From Patagioenas fasciata (taxonomy: Eukaryota; Chordata; Aves; Columbiformes; Columbidae), in NCBI RefSeq assembly GCF_037038585.1, contig NC_092559.1:13130488-13194487 (forward strand): 64,000 bases of DNA. Reading direction: 5' to 3'. Below, one piece after another: positions 32,944-43,075 of this stretch; the first letter of the stretch is position 1, and each line of letters begins with the position of its first letter. The notes below the pieces were generated by a model that saw only the letters and a program-made list of their open reading frames with translations, did no database searches and was not told where the DNA came from. The position numbers and the translations under genes are program-made.

Positions 32944-33475
32944 TGTTGGAAAGTAAAATGTGGGAAAGCAAGATGTGCGGTTCCAGTCATCTGGATGATA
33001 AAGGAAGATCAATACTAACATGACCATCTGGACAGTCGAAGACATAATACTAACATAATAGCATATAAAGGGCCTTGGACAGATTACTTTGAAGTACGTT
33101 TCTCGTAATTGTAAAAAGTTATAGCCCAGACTCGTGACAATGGTATCTCGGGCCAGATAACCGCCCCCAAGTGCATGGGATGTGTGAATGTCCTTGGGCC
33201 GGGTCTGTGAATGAGTGGAACAACAAGTGAGACAAACATCACATGAGTTTAGTGTGTTCTTAATAACAATTAGTGGAAAAGCACCTTTTTGTAAACATCT
33301 TAGTCCAGGCCTGTACCTGTAAATCCTATAAATTGTCAATGGTGAATAAAGAAGGCAGCCTAGGCCTAGGTCAGCTCTCTGCTTGGCCAGGCTCTGCGCT
33401 CCTTCCTGAACAAGATCTCTGCCTCTGCGTGAATTTCTGTCTGCGTCCTGGTACGTGTCGTTCCTAATCGACGCA
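32944..33475 (+). mobile_element. Solo LTR-C with 6-bp TSD
   Basis: 532 bp, TGTTGGAAAG...CTAATCGACGCA, flanked by TTTCTC at 32938-32943 and 33476-33481. TATAAA-like (CATATAAAGG, 33062) and AATAAA (33344) are in order on the plus strand. Inserted next to HINTW. Confidence 0.92.
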
Positions 33476-33506
33476 TTTCTCCTATGTGGAACCAACTCAT
33501 TACGGT

Positions 33507-33910
33507 TGTGAAAAATATGATAATGATTTGTGCTAAGTGGAAAATTCTGCTAAGCTGCAGAAATGACTCTTGTTGACCAAATAAGGCATGGCACCTGTTT
33601 AATTTGGAAAGATTGTTACAGTTGGTCGTTGGGCAAACTGTTGTGAGGGGGGACACTGAGGAAGAAGGAACTCTTCAGCCACCAATGAGAAAGAGAGAAG
33701 ACCCCTAGTGACAACCAACCACGGAGTCTGAGTGCAAGAAGGACTAGCCGAGGCAATAAAAAGAGTTCATCAGAAACCTAAGGCATGCATGTTGGCAGAG
33801 CGCAGACTCCCCATGCACCCAGTGCTGTTTTGCTTATGCTTTAATGAACACGTTTTTAATGAGTTGTATTAAACGTTGTTATTCATGAGGAAAAAGCGTG
33901 AGTTATTTCA
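33507..33910 (+). mobile_element. 5' LTR of a gammaretrovirus-like provirus
   Basis: TGTGAAAAATATGATAATG...GAGTTATTTCA, ending two bases before a primer-binding site. CAATAAAAAG (33756) is TATA-like and ATTAAA (33868) may be the poly(A) signal. The start is chosen at the TGTGAA; no 3' LTR remains to confirm it. Confidence 0.7.
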
Positions 33911-33912
33911 AC

Positions 33913-33930
33913 TGGTGACCTCGATGTGAC
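33913..33930 (+). promoter_or_regulatory. Primer-binding site, tRNA-Trp-like
   Basis: TGGTGACCTCGATGTGAC, three differences from the perfect tRNA-Trp site. It follows the LTR and precedes a 370-nt leader and gag. Confidence 0.75.
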
Positions 33931-34301
33931 AACCTTGGATAGCTCTGTGTTACCCCAGGTTCAAGGGGGGCGCCTCACTTTAATAGTGGCTCTTGGACTC
34001 GGGTGTGCGAAGAGCTACCAACGTTATTCAAAATTAAAGCATAAGCAAAAGAATTGAGCTCCCTCCCTCCGAATTACAGCAGTACACCCGTAATTCAAGG
34101 TGCACGAAGACCCCGGCAGAAACAGCGGACTGTAAGCACTGCCGGGTTGGGTGGTCTAAATGGTGCTGAATGTGTGAGACATTAATGCAGTTATGAAGCG
34201 AGTGCGGAGTCCTTCTAGGTGCGGTTCCAACACCCCGCGAGGGGCTTGGCCACCGAAGGGACGAAGCGAAAGGACAAAGGAGTGAAAGAGCACCATTTGG
34301 G

Positions 34302-34860
34302 ATGGGCCAGGGAAAGAGTAAATCCTTAAGTTCTCCTTTCTGGGATCCCCTAGAGGGATCCCAAGAGAAGTTTACGGGATCTCCAGAGAGATCCCAAGCG
34401 GGACTAAATCCCAAGAGGTCAAGAGGGAGCGACCTTCCAGGTATACCCCCAGACAGTCCCCTGGGGATGATGTTAGAGTCCTGGAGAATCCCAGGTCTTC
34501 AGGACCCTAGAAAGGGTGGTCCCAAGAGGTCGAGAGGGAGCGACCTTCCAGGTATGCCCCCAGACAGTCCCCTGGGGATGATGTTAGAATTCTGGAAAGA
34601 TGAGGAAAGTACAAGGGAAAAAAGTAAAGAAAAGATGATCCAATATTGTATGGTTGAATGGGCCAAAGAAGAAATTAGGCCAGAGCATTTATTTTGGCCC
34701 ATTTTTGGATAATTTGACGATTGGATGTGTCAAGCTTTAAATTTATATGTAAACAGAAAGGAGTCTTTTAGTCAAGAAGAGAGTGATTATGTTTCATGCT
34801 GGAAAGGAAGTTTGAGAACTGTAGGAATATATGTATTTGAGAAAAAGGATAAACGTACTC
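34302..34860 (+). pseudogene. Gammaretrovirus-like gag, matrix region
   Basis: Starts MGQGKSKSLSSPFWD (myristoylation-type MGQ). MMLEFWKDEESTREKSKEK, YCMVEWAKEEI and HLFWPIFG follow, then a TAA, then the frame resumes with DDWMCQALNLYVN. The W-x-x-E-x-I-R and W-P-x-F-G blocks are those of gammaretroviral matrix. An internal tandem duplication (34417-34591) lengthens it. Confidence 0.85.
34417..34591 (+). repeat. In-frame tandem duplication in gag
   Basis: A segment coding SRGSDLPGIPPDSPLGMMLE (34420-34480) recurs at 34527-34587 with two amino-acid-level changes, offset 107 nt at the DNA level with a linker. The frame is kept by compensating length, so the 136-codon frame reads through both copies. 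Confidence 0.85.
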
Positions 34861-34864
34861 GGGA

Positions 34865-35263
34865 GTGGACCCCCCAGTTTGTAGCAAAATCCTGAGGAGA
34901 TATAAGAAAGAAACTAGAAAAACTCGAAGAGATGAGGAGAAACAAAGAGCAAAGGAAAAAATCTTAGTAGCCGCAGTAAGGGAGAGTCAAAAGAAAGAAA
35001 AAAAAAAACAAAAAAAAAAAAACAAAAAAAAAAAACCTGCCCTCGTAGTGGAAGCAAAGGGAGAACCCTTTAAAGTTCCCATACTGGATAATGTGGAAAT
35101 TGAATCTGAAAAAAGAATTTACCCAGAGGCTGAAAATAATCTATTGGGGAGAGATTTAATTGTGGCATCAGGCATGACTATAGAAATTGAACAGGGAACA
35201 TTAAAAGTAAAACTTTATGTGTTAACACCGCAGGACAAAGTTAAAATCAACCATATATATTGA
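34865..35263 (+). pseudogene. Gamma-like gag tail fused to protease end
   Basis: A charged Lys/Arg/Glu-rich stretch over an A-rich tract (34985-35036) looks like the gag p12/NC border with slippage. ALVVEAKGEPFKVPIL and NNLLGRDLIVASGMTI (35140-35180) follow, the protease C-terminal block, so the capsid, nucleocapsid and protease active site are deleted. Confidence 0.72.
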
Positions 35264-35560
35264 TTCAAAGTATGCTTACATAGTAGTTCACACATTTGGG
35301 AAAATTTGGAAAGAGAGAGGGTTAATAAATACCCAAGGAAAGGAATTAGTACATCAAGAACTAGTGGTTAGAGTTTTATAGGTCCTTAGAGGATCATCAG
35401 CAGTAGCAGTAGTCCATGTAAAAGGACATCAGAGAGGAACCAGGTTTAAAATTAGAGGAAACAACTTGGTGAATCATGAAGCTAAACAGGCAGCAATGTT
35501 ATCTTTAAAACCTATTGTCCTACAACCTCTAAGAGACAAACAAACAAAAAGGCAGAGAAA
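35250..35560 (+). pseudogene. Gamma-like RNase H remnant
   Basis: YIDSKYAYIVVHTFGKIWKERG near 35258-35320 and VVHVKGHQRGT near 35412 follow the protease directly, so RT has been deleted. Similar to 19540-19780 but not the same copy. A stop at about 35380. Confidence 0.83.
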
Positions 35561-36005
35561 AAGTTCACTATAAAAGAAAAAGCAAAATTAGAGAATATAG
35601 GTGCAGAATTCAAGAATGGGGGATGGTTTTTTTTTTTACCAGATAGTAGAGAGATGGTCCCCAAAAATTAAGTTAGGGGAATTCTAAATTTACTACATCA
35701 GAAAACTCATTGGGGAAACAGAGCTCTCTGTGATCAGTTTTTGAAGTGTTTTGGATGTTTTGGGATATTTGAAATAGCTAAACAAATTACGTATGGGTGC
35801 TTGACTTGTCAAAAAGTAAATAAAGTAAGTATGAGAAAATCACCCGCAGGGGGAAGAAAAACAGCATAGATCTTTTGAAAGGATTCAAGTGGATTATACT
35901 GAATTGCCCAAAGTGGGAATATATAAATACTTATTGGTTATAATAGACTAACTAACGCACTGGGTGGAAGCCTTTCCTGCCATGAGAGCAACCGCCTAAT
36001 TTGTA
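35561..36005 (+). pseudogene. Gamma-like integrase, zinc finger and core start
   Basis: HQKTHWGNRALCDQFLK and CLTCQKVNK (HHCC finger, 35698-35820), then IQVDYTELPKVG (first Asp) near 35885 and HWVEAFPAMRATA. It stops at 36005 where RU1 begins. The piece 35826-36005 recurs inside the palindrome arms. Confidence 0.85.
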
Positions 36006-36901
36006 GAAAACTTGCTGAACTCTGCGAGATACTGTTCCTTATTAACCTGTTTTCTTTGTAGGTATCTGTTTAAGCACATTACAGTTTAAATAAGTGCCTG
36101 TTACATGGTACAGTAAGTTCACAGACTGCTAAATCATGAGAATCCATTGACTGAATATGTACATTTTGTGATTATACAGAAGATTTTGTGATTATACAGA
36201 AGACCGTGAGCTCTTTACTGCGTGAATGTGATGATAATATTTTGTGTGTGACAGCTGTTACTTTTCTTTCTAGCATGCTAGCTTTATTCCAGTATCCAGA
36301 CTTGTGCAACTCTGTGATAGGCTGTGTCTCATCTCAATGTGCTGGATTTGGCTCTTTTGTATGCACACCAAGTAAAGAATCCTGGTTTTGGAATAACAGT
36401 TGTAGCACACCAGGTGAGACACTAATAAAAGCCTTGCCCAGTCCAGCTTGTTGCGGTGGTGGGGGGGCGGGTGCCGACTGGGCTCCAGCGCGCACTGACC
36501 TGTTTTGTCAGGGAGACCCAGAGGCACCTCTACCTGGCTGAGCAGTAAGCAGTTCAAAGGTGCAATGCAAAAACTGAGATATTGTCTTGAATATGTGTAA
36601 CTGTGATCTATCTGCATATTTGACCTTGGTATTTGGTTTTCATATCTGAGTTCAGCATTTTAATTTGCATATTTATATTCGGTACCAAAAGAATTTTGTT
36701 TGGGGAGATAATTATAAAATGGGAACCGATTCCGCTACTAAAATACCACCTTGCTCCCCTCTTAGGATGCATCCTTATACATTAGAGTAATTGCTCTTAT
36801 TGCTATTTAATAAAGTTGAGACCAGAAAAGAAGTGAGGTTGTTAAACTCTGATTCGCATTGAATTTGTGTGTTTGTTGGAGGAATGGGAAAGAAAACTAA
36901 A
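36006..36901 (+). repeat. RU1, copy 2
   Basis: Collinear with 17225-18100 and 38745-39660 (TTATTAACCTGTTTTCTTTGTAG, the Cys-rich frame at 36270-36440, GATGCATCCTTA). It is interrupted at 36902 by LTR-B precisely within an AAATG|CTATGATGG stretch that is uninterrupted in the other copies, so the LTR came later. Confidence 0.75.
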
Positions 36902-37240
36902 TGTGGAGGGGTTTGGTTAGATGGAGATATGTTGTTGAATTAGTCAGGCCCAAAGGAATCTCAAGGCCACTTTGAGAAGCTGAGAACAGAATCTGCTGTG
37001 AGAAAGAGAGAGGGGCGTTTCTTCATTAACAGGGCCTCAGCATGGCGTGAGTCATCGGACCTATCATCGGTGGGGCTCCAGCGTGTGGACTGCCCATGAT
37101 ACTCATTTAGCGAATCCATGCTGGGAGCGTGGATGCATGATTAGAGAATAGTTGCGTATATAAGGAGGCTTGTTTCTGTAATAAATGGCTTTGCGTGATT
37201 CACATTGAATCGGAATGCTGAGTCCTTTATCGCTCCAACA
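36902..37240 (+). mobile_element. LTR-B, 5' LTR of an ERVK-like provirus
   Basis: 339 bp, TGTGGAGGGG...CGCTCCAACA. TATATAAGG at 37158 and AATAAA at 37180 are correctly ordered. It is followed two bases later by a perfect PBS. The R/U5 end matches the solo copy at 20778-21125. Confidence 0.92.
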
Positions 37241-37242
37241 AA

Positions 37243-37260
37243 TGGTGACCCCGACGTGAT
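37243..37260 (+). promoter_or_regulatory. Perfect tRNA-Trp primer-binding site
   Basis: TGGTGACCCCGACGTGAT, the 18-nt complement of the tRNA-Trp 3' end used by avian alpharetroviruses. Confidence 0.95.
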
Positions 37261-37434
37261 ACTCCAAACGGCGTCTCACTAAGATCGGGGAAAAGCCTGG
37301 AGCGGCCCAGCCGGAGGCGGATCAGCTGGACTGAGAACCGGGCGGAGGCGTACGGACATTCCGCAGATAAATTTGTTGAAGAAGTCCCCGGAAAAGGTGA
37401 GCAGCTGGGAGCAGGAGGAGGGAAGAGTGAAGCT

Positions 37435-38049
37435 ATGGGGCAAAATATATCCTCTGAGGAAGAAGTCATAGTTAAACTCCTCCTGCATATTCTCTCTATG
37501 AGAGGACTTAAATATGAAGAAAGTAACATACGTAGACTGTTGGTTCGGTGTAGAACTAACGGCTACCCGACAGAAGCTGAGAAGGTTTTTAAAATTGAAC
37601 TTTGGGATGATATAGGGCAGAAATTATGGGATAAGGTTAGCAATGGAGATAAAGAAGCTAAATCATTAGCGACTACATGGAAGCTTATAATTTCCACCTT
37701 AAAAGAATTTAAGGCTGAACGGGCTGCGGTTACCAGAATTTTTGCAGCATTGCAGCTTGATAAGAACTCTAAAAATAATTGTGAAGCTTACCCGGTTCCT
37801 GTCTTTGATACCTTCTCTACTCCATCCCCTGCTGTGCTTTTGGCACCCCCGATACCTCAGCAGTCCGGGGTGGGGGGAGGAAAAATGCCGAGCGGGTGTC
37901 CTCCTACACTATTAGCAAACCCTGATGAGAACAGCAAGTCAAAAGGATTGGAATCAGACAACTTGCCCAAAGAACCTGTGAAAGCTGAGAATGCTAAAGT
38001 TGTAAACAAGCCCTTTTATCAATTTGTATCTGCTTTTACCACCTTTTAA
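37435..38049 (+). pseudogene. ERVK-like gag: matrix and linker
   Basis: 204-codon open frame from MGQNISSEEEVIVKLL. Matrix-like helices with TTWKLIISTLKEF (near 37675) are followed by a Pro-rich linker (VLLAPPIPQQSGVGGG near 37840). It stops at 38047-38049. The start is chosen because of the PBS/leader spacing and the MGQ myristoylation signal. The capsid N-terminal half that should follow is missing. From 37715 on, the gene lies in the inverted-repeat arm. Confidence 0.88.
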
Positions 38050-38446
38050 CCCTCCAACTTCCATGAGAGAGCAGAAGGAGTCGCCGGATAAGAATTGGGC
38101 AAAAGAACTGTGTGAAAGATCAGATCAACTATTAGCGAGTGAATCCAACAGTCAGCAATATCAAGCTATGAGAGAGGTGCCTGAAACCAACAAAGCAGCC
38201 AAATCATTTGCAACTATTAATCAGGGTCCCAATGAGAATTACATGCAATTTATTGACCACCTTCAAGAGGCCATCAATAAGGAGGTTGAAAACTTGGAAG
38301 TTAAGGAAGCACTGGTGTTGAAATTAGCAGTAGAGAATGCTAACGTTTGCTATCAGCATGTTATTTGCGGGTTTTACAGTACATATTATGTGCTCCTGTG
38401 TACTGTCTCTCTGAAAATCAAGCAACTTGTCAGGAATGTGAGTTAA
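38050..38446 (+). pseudogene. ERVK-like gag: capsid major homology region
   Basis: Frame 38024-38446. NQGPNENYMQFIDHLQEAI (38218-38275) is the capsid major homology region (Q-G-x-x-E-x-x-x-x-F-x-x-x-L). EALVLKLAVENAN follows. It is shifted in frame from the matrix, with the first part of capsid deleted. After ENANVCYQ the sequence departs from any capsid I know. Confidence 0.85.
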
Positions 38447-38589
38447 TTGTTTTACTAGTTGTTCTTAAGTGCACCGTGAAACCTTCTCCCCGCTTTTCCC
38501 ACTCACGCTGCAAGCAGCCCTGTGCTTCCCCCCCCCCCCCACCCCTCAAAGTTTTTACTTGCAAGATGGGGTCAGGAATGATTGTTTTC

Positions 38590-40640
38590 AGTTGTGTTCC
38601 TAAAAAATCAGCATTGGGAGGTGTTTTAAAACATAAGAAAGCACTCGGACAAGAAATCATTAAATCTTTTCAGACAGTTTTACAGGCGGGGCGATTTGAA
38701 CTTCAACAAGCTGAGAGAGAATTAACTGATAACACACAGGTCAGAAAACTTGTTAAAGTCTGCAAGATGCTTTCCTTATTAACCTGTTTTCTTTGTGGGT
38801 ATCTGTTTAAGCATGTTGCAATTTTGGTAGGCCTTTGTTATATGGTACGATAAGTTCACAGTCTGTTAAATCATGAGAATCCGTTGACTCAAAATGTGCA
38901 TTTTGTGATAATACAGAAGATCATGAGTAATTTAGTTCTTTACTGCATGAATGCGATGGTAAAATTTTGTGTGTAGTAGCTGTTATTTTTCTTTCTAGCA
39001 CGCTAGCTTTATTTCGGTATCCAGACTTGCGCAACTCTGTGATGGGCTGTGTCACATCTCGATGTGCTGGATTTGGCTCTTTTGTATGCACATCAAGTAA
39101 AGAATCCTGGTTTTGGGATAACAGTTGTAGCACACCAGATGAGACACTGATAAAAACCTTGCCCGGTCCAGCTTGCTGCGGTGGCGGGGGGGCGGGTGCC
39201 GGTTGGGCTCCAGCACACACTGACCTGTTTTGTCAGGGAGACCCAGCGGTACCTCTGCCTGGCTGAGCAGTAAGCAGTTCAAAGGTGCAATGCAAAAATT
39301 GAGAGATTGTCTTAAATTAGTGTAACTGTGATCCATCTGCATATTTGAACTTGGTATTTGGTTTTCATATCTGAGTTCAGTATTTTAATTTGCATATTTG
39401 TATTTGGTACCATGACAATTTTGTTTGGGGAAATAATTACAAAATGGGAACCGGTTCCACTGCTAAAATTTCACTGCTAAAATTCTACCTTGCTCCCCCT
39501 TAGGATGCATCCTTGCGCATTAGAGTAATTGCTTATATTGTTAGCTAATAATTTTGAGACCAGAAAAGAATTTAAATTATTAAACTCTGCTTTGCAAAAA
39601 AAAAAAAAAAGAAAAAAAAAAAAGAAACAAAAAAAAGAAACAAACACCTAAATGCTATGATGGATGTGAACTTGGTATTGTATGAAGTTGTATTTAAAAG
39701 TTGCTGGAATGTGAACTGATTTGGATCTAGGAAAATGGAATAATGGATTGATGTTTAATATACTGTATTTTGACATCTTTAAATTGTGAAAGGTAAATGG
39801 GGCTGAGGAATGTAACAACTGTTGAGCTAATTGGAATCGTGTATAAAACTCAGCTCATTGTAACCGAGGAGTTTGCCAGAGCCTCCCACTTCGTACCAGC
39901 GATTACGCCAGCTGCGTGGCCATGACTATATCTGAACTGCAGCAAGAAGAGAAAGAAGAAAAAAAAAAGGAAAAACCTGTTTGCCCGCTGCTAAGCGGAG
40001 AAAGGGAGGCTTTACTCCCCCCCGCTCTGTCTTTCTTCTCTCTCTGGAGTATTGTCATCCATCCTTATTGTGGCACTGTGTTGCTTCTTGGCTTTGAATC
40101 AGGGGTTGTTGGTGATGTTTCTTTTTGCTTCTGTCTTGTTTCCTAGGTTTTGGCACATATGGGGAAAGAGCTCATAATTTTACCTCCCTACTGAAGTCAT
40201 TCTTTTCACACTGGTCAGCTTTGGGGAGGTCAGAGTGCTCAGTGCTTCTCTGGGTCAGACTGGTACTGATTTGGGTGTGGAGTGCAGCCAGGTTGGTTTG
40301 ATGTGGAGTTGGAACTGATTTGTTTTCATGCTGGGCTGGAGATCCTGCCAATCCCAGATGGGGGCGAGAGGGAGGTTTTATTCCCCCCCGCGCCCCTCCC
40401 CTAAGCAATGTTACTGCTAGAGAACTGTAATACTGCATGAAGGAGTCTGAGGGTTGAAATTTAAAGGCATTACCAATGGGTCCATAGTTCTAATGAAGCT
40501 CAGAAATTAAACAAAAAAAATTTTTTAATAGACTTATTCTGTGGTAACTGGTTGTAAGAGACTTCTTAGTAAATTCACCATGCTAGTTTTTGAGGTCATG
40601 GGAGAGAACGAAAGAAAGGCTGTTTTTTGAGACCAATAGA
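38590..40640 (+). repeat. RU1, copy 3 (left arm)
   Basis: Longest copy: QEIIKSFQTVLQAG-type frame (38655-38730), TTATTAACCTG block, Cys-rich frame at 38967-39266, GATGCATCCTT (39503), an A-rich tract (39595-39650), a TATA-like GTATAAAAC (39840) and a final TTAATAGACTTATTCTGTGG (40526). The 99-codon Cys-rich frame stays open in this copy. Function unknown. Confidence 0.75.
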
Positions 40641-40683
40641 ATGCCAAATTTGGAACAAAGTTTTAATACATGAATTCTTGTAG

Positions 40684-40770
40684 TTGCCAGAAAGTCCTAT
40701 ACCTCTCTTGGGTCAGGATTTGTTAAGTAAATTGCAAGCTCAAATAACGTTTTCTGAGAATTCTGTTTAG
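40684..40770 (+). pseudogene. ERVK-like protease C-terminus
   Basis: 28 codons, LPESPIPLLGQDLLSKLQAQ..., ending in TAG. The L-L-G-x-D-L-L block is the end of retroviral proteases. The active site is missing because RU1 precedes it. Confidence 0.8.
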
Positions 40771-40939
40771 TTGCATGGCCTACAAGAAGCTGCTTGGATG
40801 GTGCAGATCTGCTTGCTGCAAGTGAGAAATCTCCAAGGAAATTTCAAATGCTGTATTTCCACTAGTATTAACAGCCAATGTTTCGATAAAGCAAATACTA
40901 CACTGATAGAACTGAAACAGGACTTCGATCCGGTAAGGG

Positions 40940-41666
40940 AAAACAATATCCAATAAATATGGCAGCCAAAATGGAGTTGGAAACTTTGAGGAATAAATTT
41001 ATGACAACCTTACAGGCTGACTGCATTCGATTGGACTTGCAGATTTGTCTATTTATAGCTACAACATAGAAACAACCTGTGGCTATTGTGGGACAGTATG
41101 ATGAGAATGCAAACAGACTGATATACTTGGAATGGATTTTTTTGCCCAATTCTTTTCCTAAAACTATTACTGAGCCCCTGGAATTGATTGTTACTCTGAT
41201 CAAAAAAGGCAGAGAATGGATTCAGGCTTTAGTAGGCCGTGATCCATCTGTCATATATGTACCTTTTGCGAAAGCAGATTTTGATTGTTTTTATTCACAA
41301 TCTCTGTCCTTGCAAATTGCGCTAGCAGATTTTCTTAACAGCATAGGTTTTGGCATGCCTAAATGTAAACTGCTTCAAAATCTGTGTGTCTTTGATATCA
41401 GACCAGAGACCGTACTTGTATTCGGTCCTATCCCAAATGCTCGCACAGTTTTTGTTGATGGTTCAGGGAAGTGTCATGAAGCTGTAGTGGTCTGGCGTGA
41501 AGATAGCGATTGGCATCATTCTGTTACAATTGTTGAAGGCTCAACCCAATTAGTGGAACTTGGTGCAGTTTTGCATGCCTTAGAGCTTTTTAGGGAGGAA
41601 CCTCTAAATTTGGTTTGTGATTCTGAGTACGTAGTCAAGGTCCTACAGCGCATCCCCTCCACTTAA
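40940..41666 (+). pseudogene. ERVK-like RT connection and RNase H
   Basis: LEWIFLPNSFPKTIT (connection), ALVGRDPSVIYVPF, then TVFVDGSGKCHEAVV (first Asp), STQLVELGAVLHALEL (Glu) and LVCDSEYVV (Asp) at 41450-41640. One open frame of 195 codons (41079-41666). The polymerase palm and YMDD are absent, deleted between 40770 and 40940. The missing part is the kind seen at 53752-54611 in the spacer. Confidence 0.88.
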
Positions 41667-41669
41667 AGA

Positions 41670-42056
41670 AATCTCGCAACAGCAACTTTTTGATATGTTT
41701 TTATCATTGCAAACTGCATTACAGCTTTGCAAACACCCACTGTTTGTTACTCATATACGCTCTCATACAACTTTACCAGGTCCCATAACTGAAGGTAATG
41801 CAGTTGCGGATTCTTATACTGTAGCTACAGTCCGTTTCCAGTCTGCCAGGGCTTCACATGATTTCTTCCATCAGAATGCTGCTGCCTTAAAAAAGATGTT
41901 TGGTCTCACTCTCGAGCAAGCGATAGACATAGTGCGCTCTTGCCCGGAATGTCAAGGTCTGATTACAAGCTCGCCCTCCCTTGGAGTCAACCCTCGCGGA
42001 CTCTCAGCTAATGACATTTGGCAGTCTGATGTTACACGTTTCATCTTTTGGCCATT
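41670..42056 (+). pseudogene. ERVK-like RNase H end and integrase zinc finger
   Basis: THIRSHTTLPGPI and EGNAVADS (RNase H C-terminus), then SHDFFHQNAAALKKMFGL and IVRSCPECQG (H-H-C-C zinc finger, 41860-41960), GVNPRGLSAND and WQSDVTRF (first core Asp, 42020). One frame with the next segment. Confidence 0.88.
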
Positions 42057-42290
42057 TGAGTATGAGAAAATCACCCACAGGGGGAAGAAAAACAGCATAG
42101 ATCTTTTGAAGGGATTCAAGTGGATTATACTGAATTGTCCCAAGTGGGAATATATAAATACTTATTGGTTATAATAGACTAACTAACGCGCTGGGTGGAA
42201 GCCTTTCCTGCCACGAGAGCAACTGCCTAATTTGTAGTTAAAAGGTTATTGGAACAGGTTATTCCGAGATTTGGCCAGTAACAAAAAAAT
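42057..42290 (+). pseudogene. Gamma-type integrase piece fused to ERVK integrase
   Basis: From 42057 to 42236 this is nearly identical to 35826-36005, the gamma-like integrase (IQVDYTELSQVG in the shifted frame). After it, 42237-42290 adds more integrase (VIPRFGQ-like). The ERVK integrase frame runs into it out of phase, giving a tail ending INTYWL. Confidence 0.85.
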
Positions 42291-42365
42291 TAATTCCTGC
42301 TCTGTTTTACAAAGTGGTATTCTCAACATTGGCTACATCCATTGCTAAAAGCGATAACACCTCTG

Positions 42366-43075
42366 AGGTTAAGGGTTGTCATCATTGCAATCGGTTTCTT
42401 CTTTGTTAGCTAGCCAAGGTCTCACCCACTTTGCTGGGATCCACGAATTTTTATGGTTACCTGTAGAAACACAAGCATATCCCCTTCCCCAGGTTATTAA
42501 TGACATAGGACCTTCCCATTGTTGTGTTGTCACATTAAACACACTAACCTTAGGTCCATTTTCGGAAAAATCTTTGACATTTATGATATGGTGCATAACA
42601 ACAGGTTCCATTTCAATCTCACTTTTAGGATTAAGCCAGTTCAGCACATACAATGCCTTCATCAATACCTCCTCTGGACTCACACCAATTCCCCCTTGTT
42701 TTTTCAAAACAGACAAAAGATTTTTCAGAGTGCGGTGTGCACGCTCAATAATTGCCTGGCCAGTAGAATTATAAGGGACTCCGAACAGGTGTTGTACTTT
42801 CCACTGGGCGAGGAAGGTTGCAAGTGTATCAGAACGGTATGCGGGACCATCATCTGTTTTGATCTGTGTAGGAACACCCATGACAGCAAAAGCTTGTAAT
42901 AAATGACGCTTTACCACTTTTGCATTTGCTGAGGTCAAAGCTGTAGCCCACAGCAGTCCTGAACAGGTATCTATGGACACATGAATGTACTTTTGTCAGC
43001 CAAACGGTGCAAATTCAGTAATATCAGTTTGCCATAACTGGCCTGGCTGCTTGCAGCGCGAGTGGGAAAAGTGGG
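42366..43075 (-). pseudogene. ERVK-like integrase core and C-terminus (left arm)
   Basis: Minus strand: LWQTDITEFAPFG (first Asp), an in-frame TGA (42996-42998), then VSIDTCSGLLWATAL, IKTDDGPAYRS (second Asp) and GQAIIERAHRTLKN (Glu), all three catalytic residues present. The C-terminal domain with WEGPMSLITWGRGYACV and IPAKWVRPW is intact to the TAA at 42369. 203 open codons. It faces the pol remnant 40940-42290 tail to tail. Confidence 0.9.

Noticed and set aside
38967..39266. Gene on the minus strand opposite the Cys-rich RU1 frame (38921-39220)
   Set aside because: Both strands are open because of composition; the plus frame is the one kept more often across copies, and even that is unproven.
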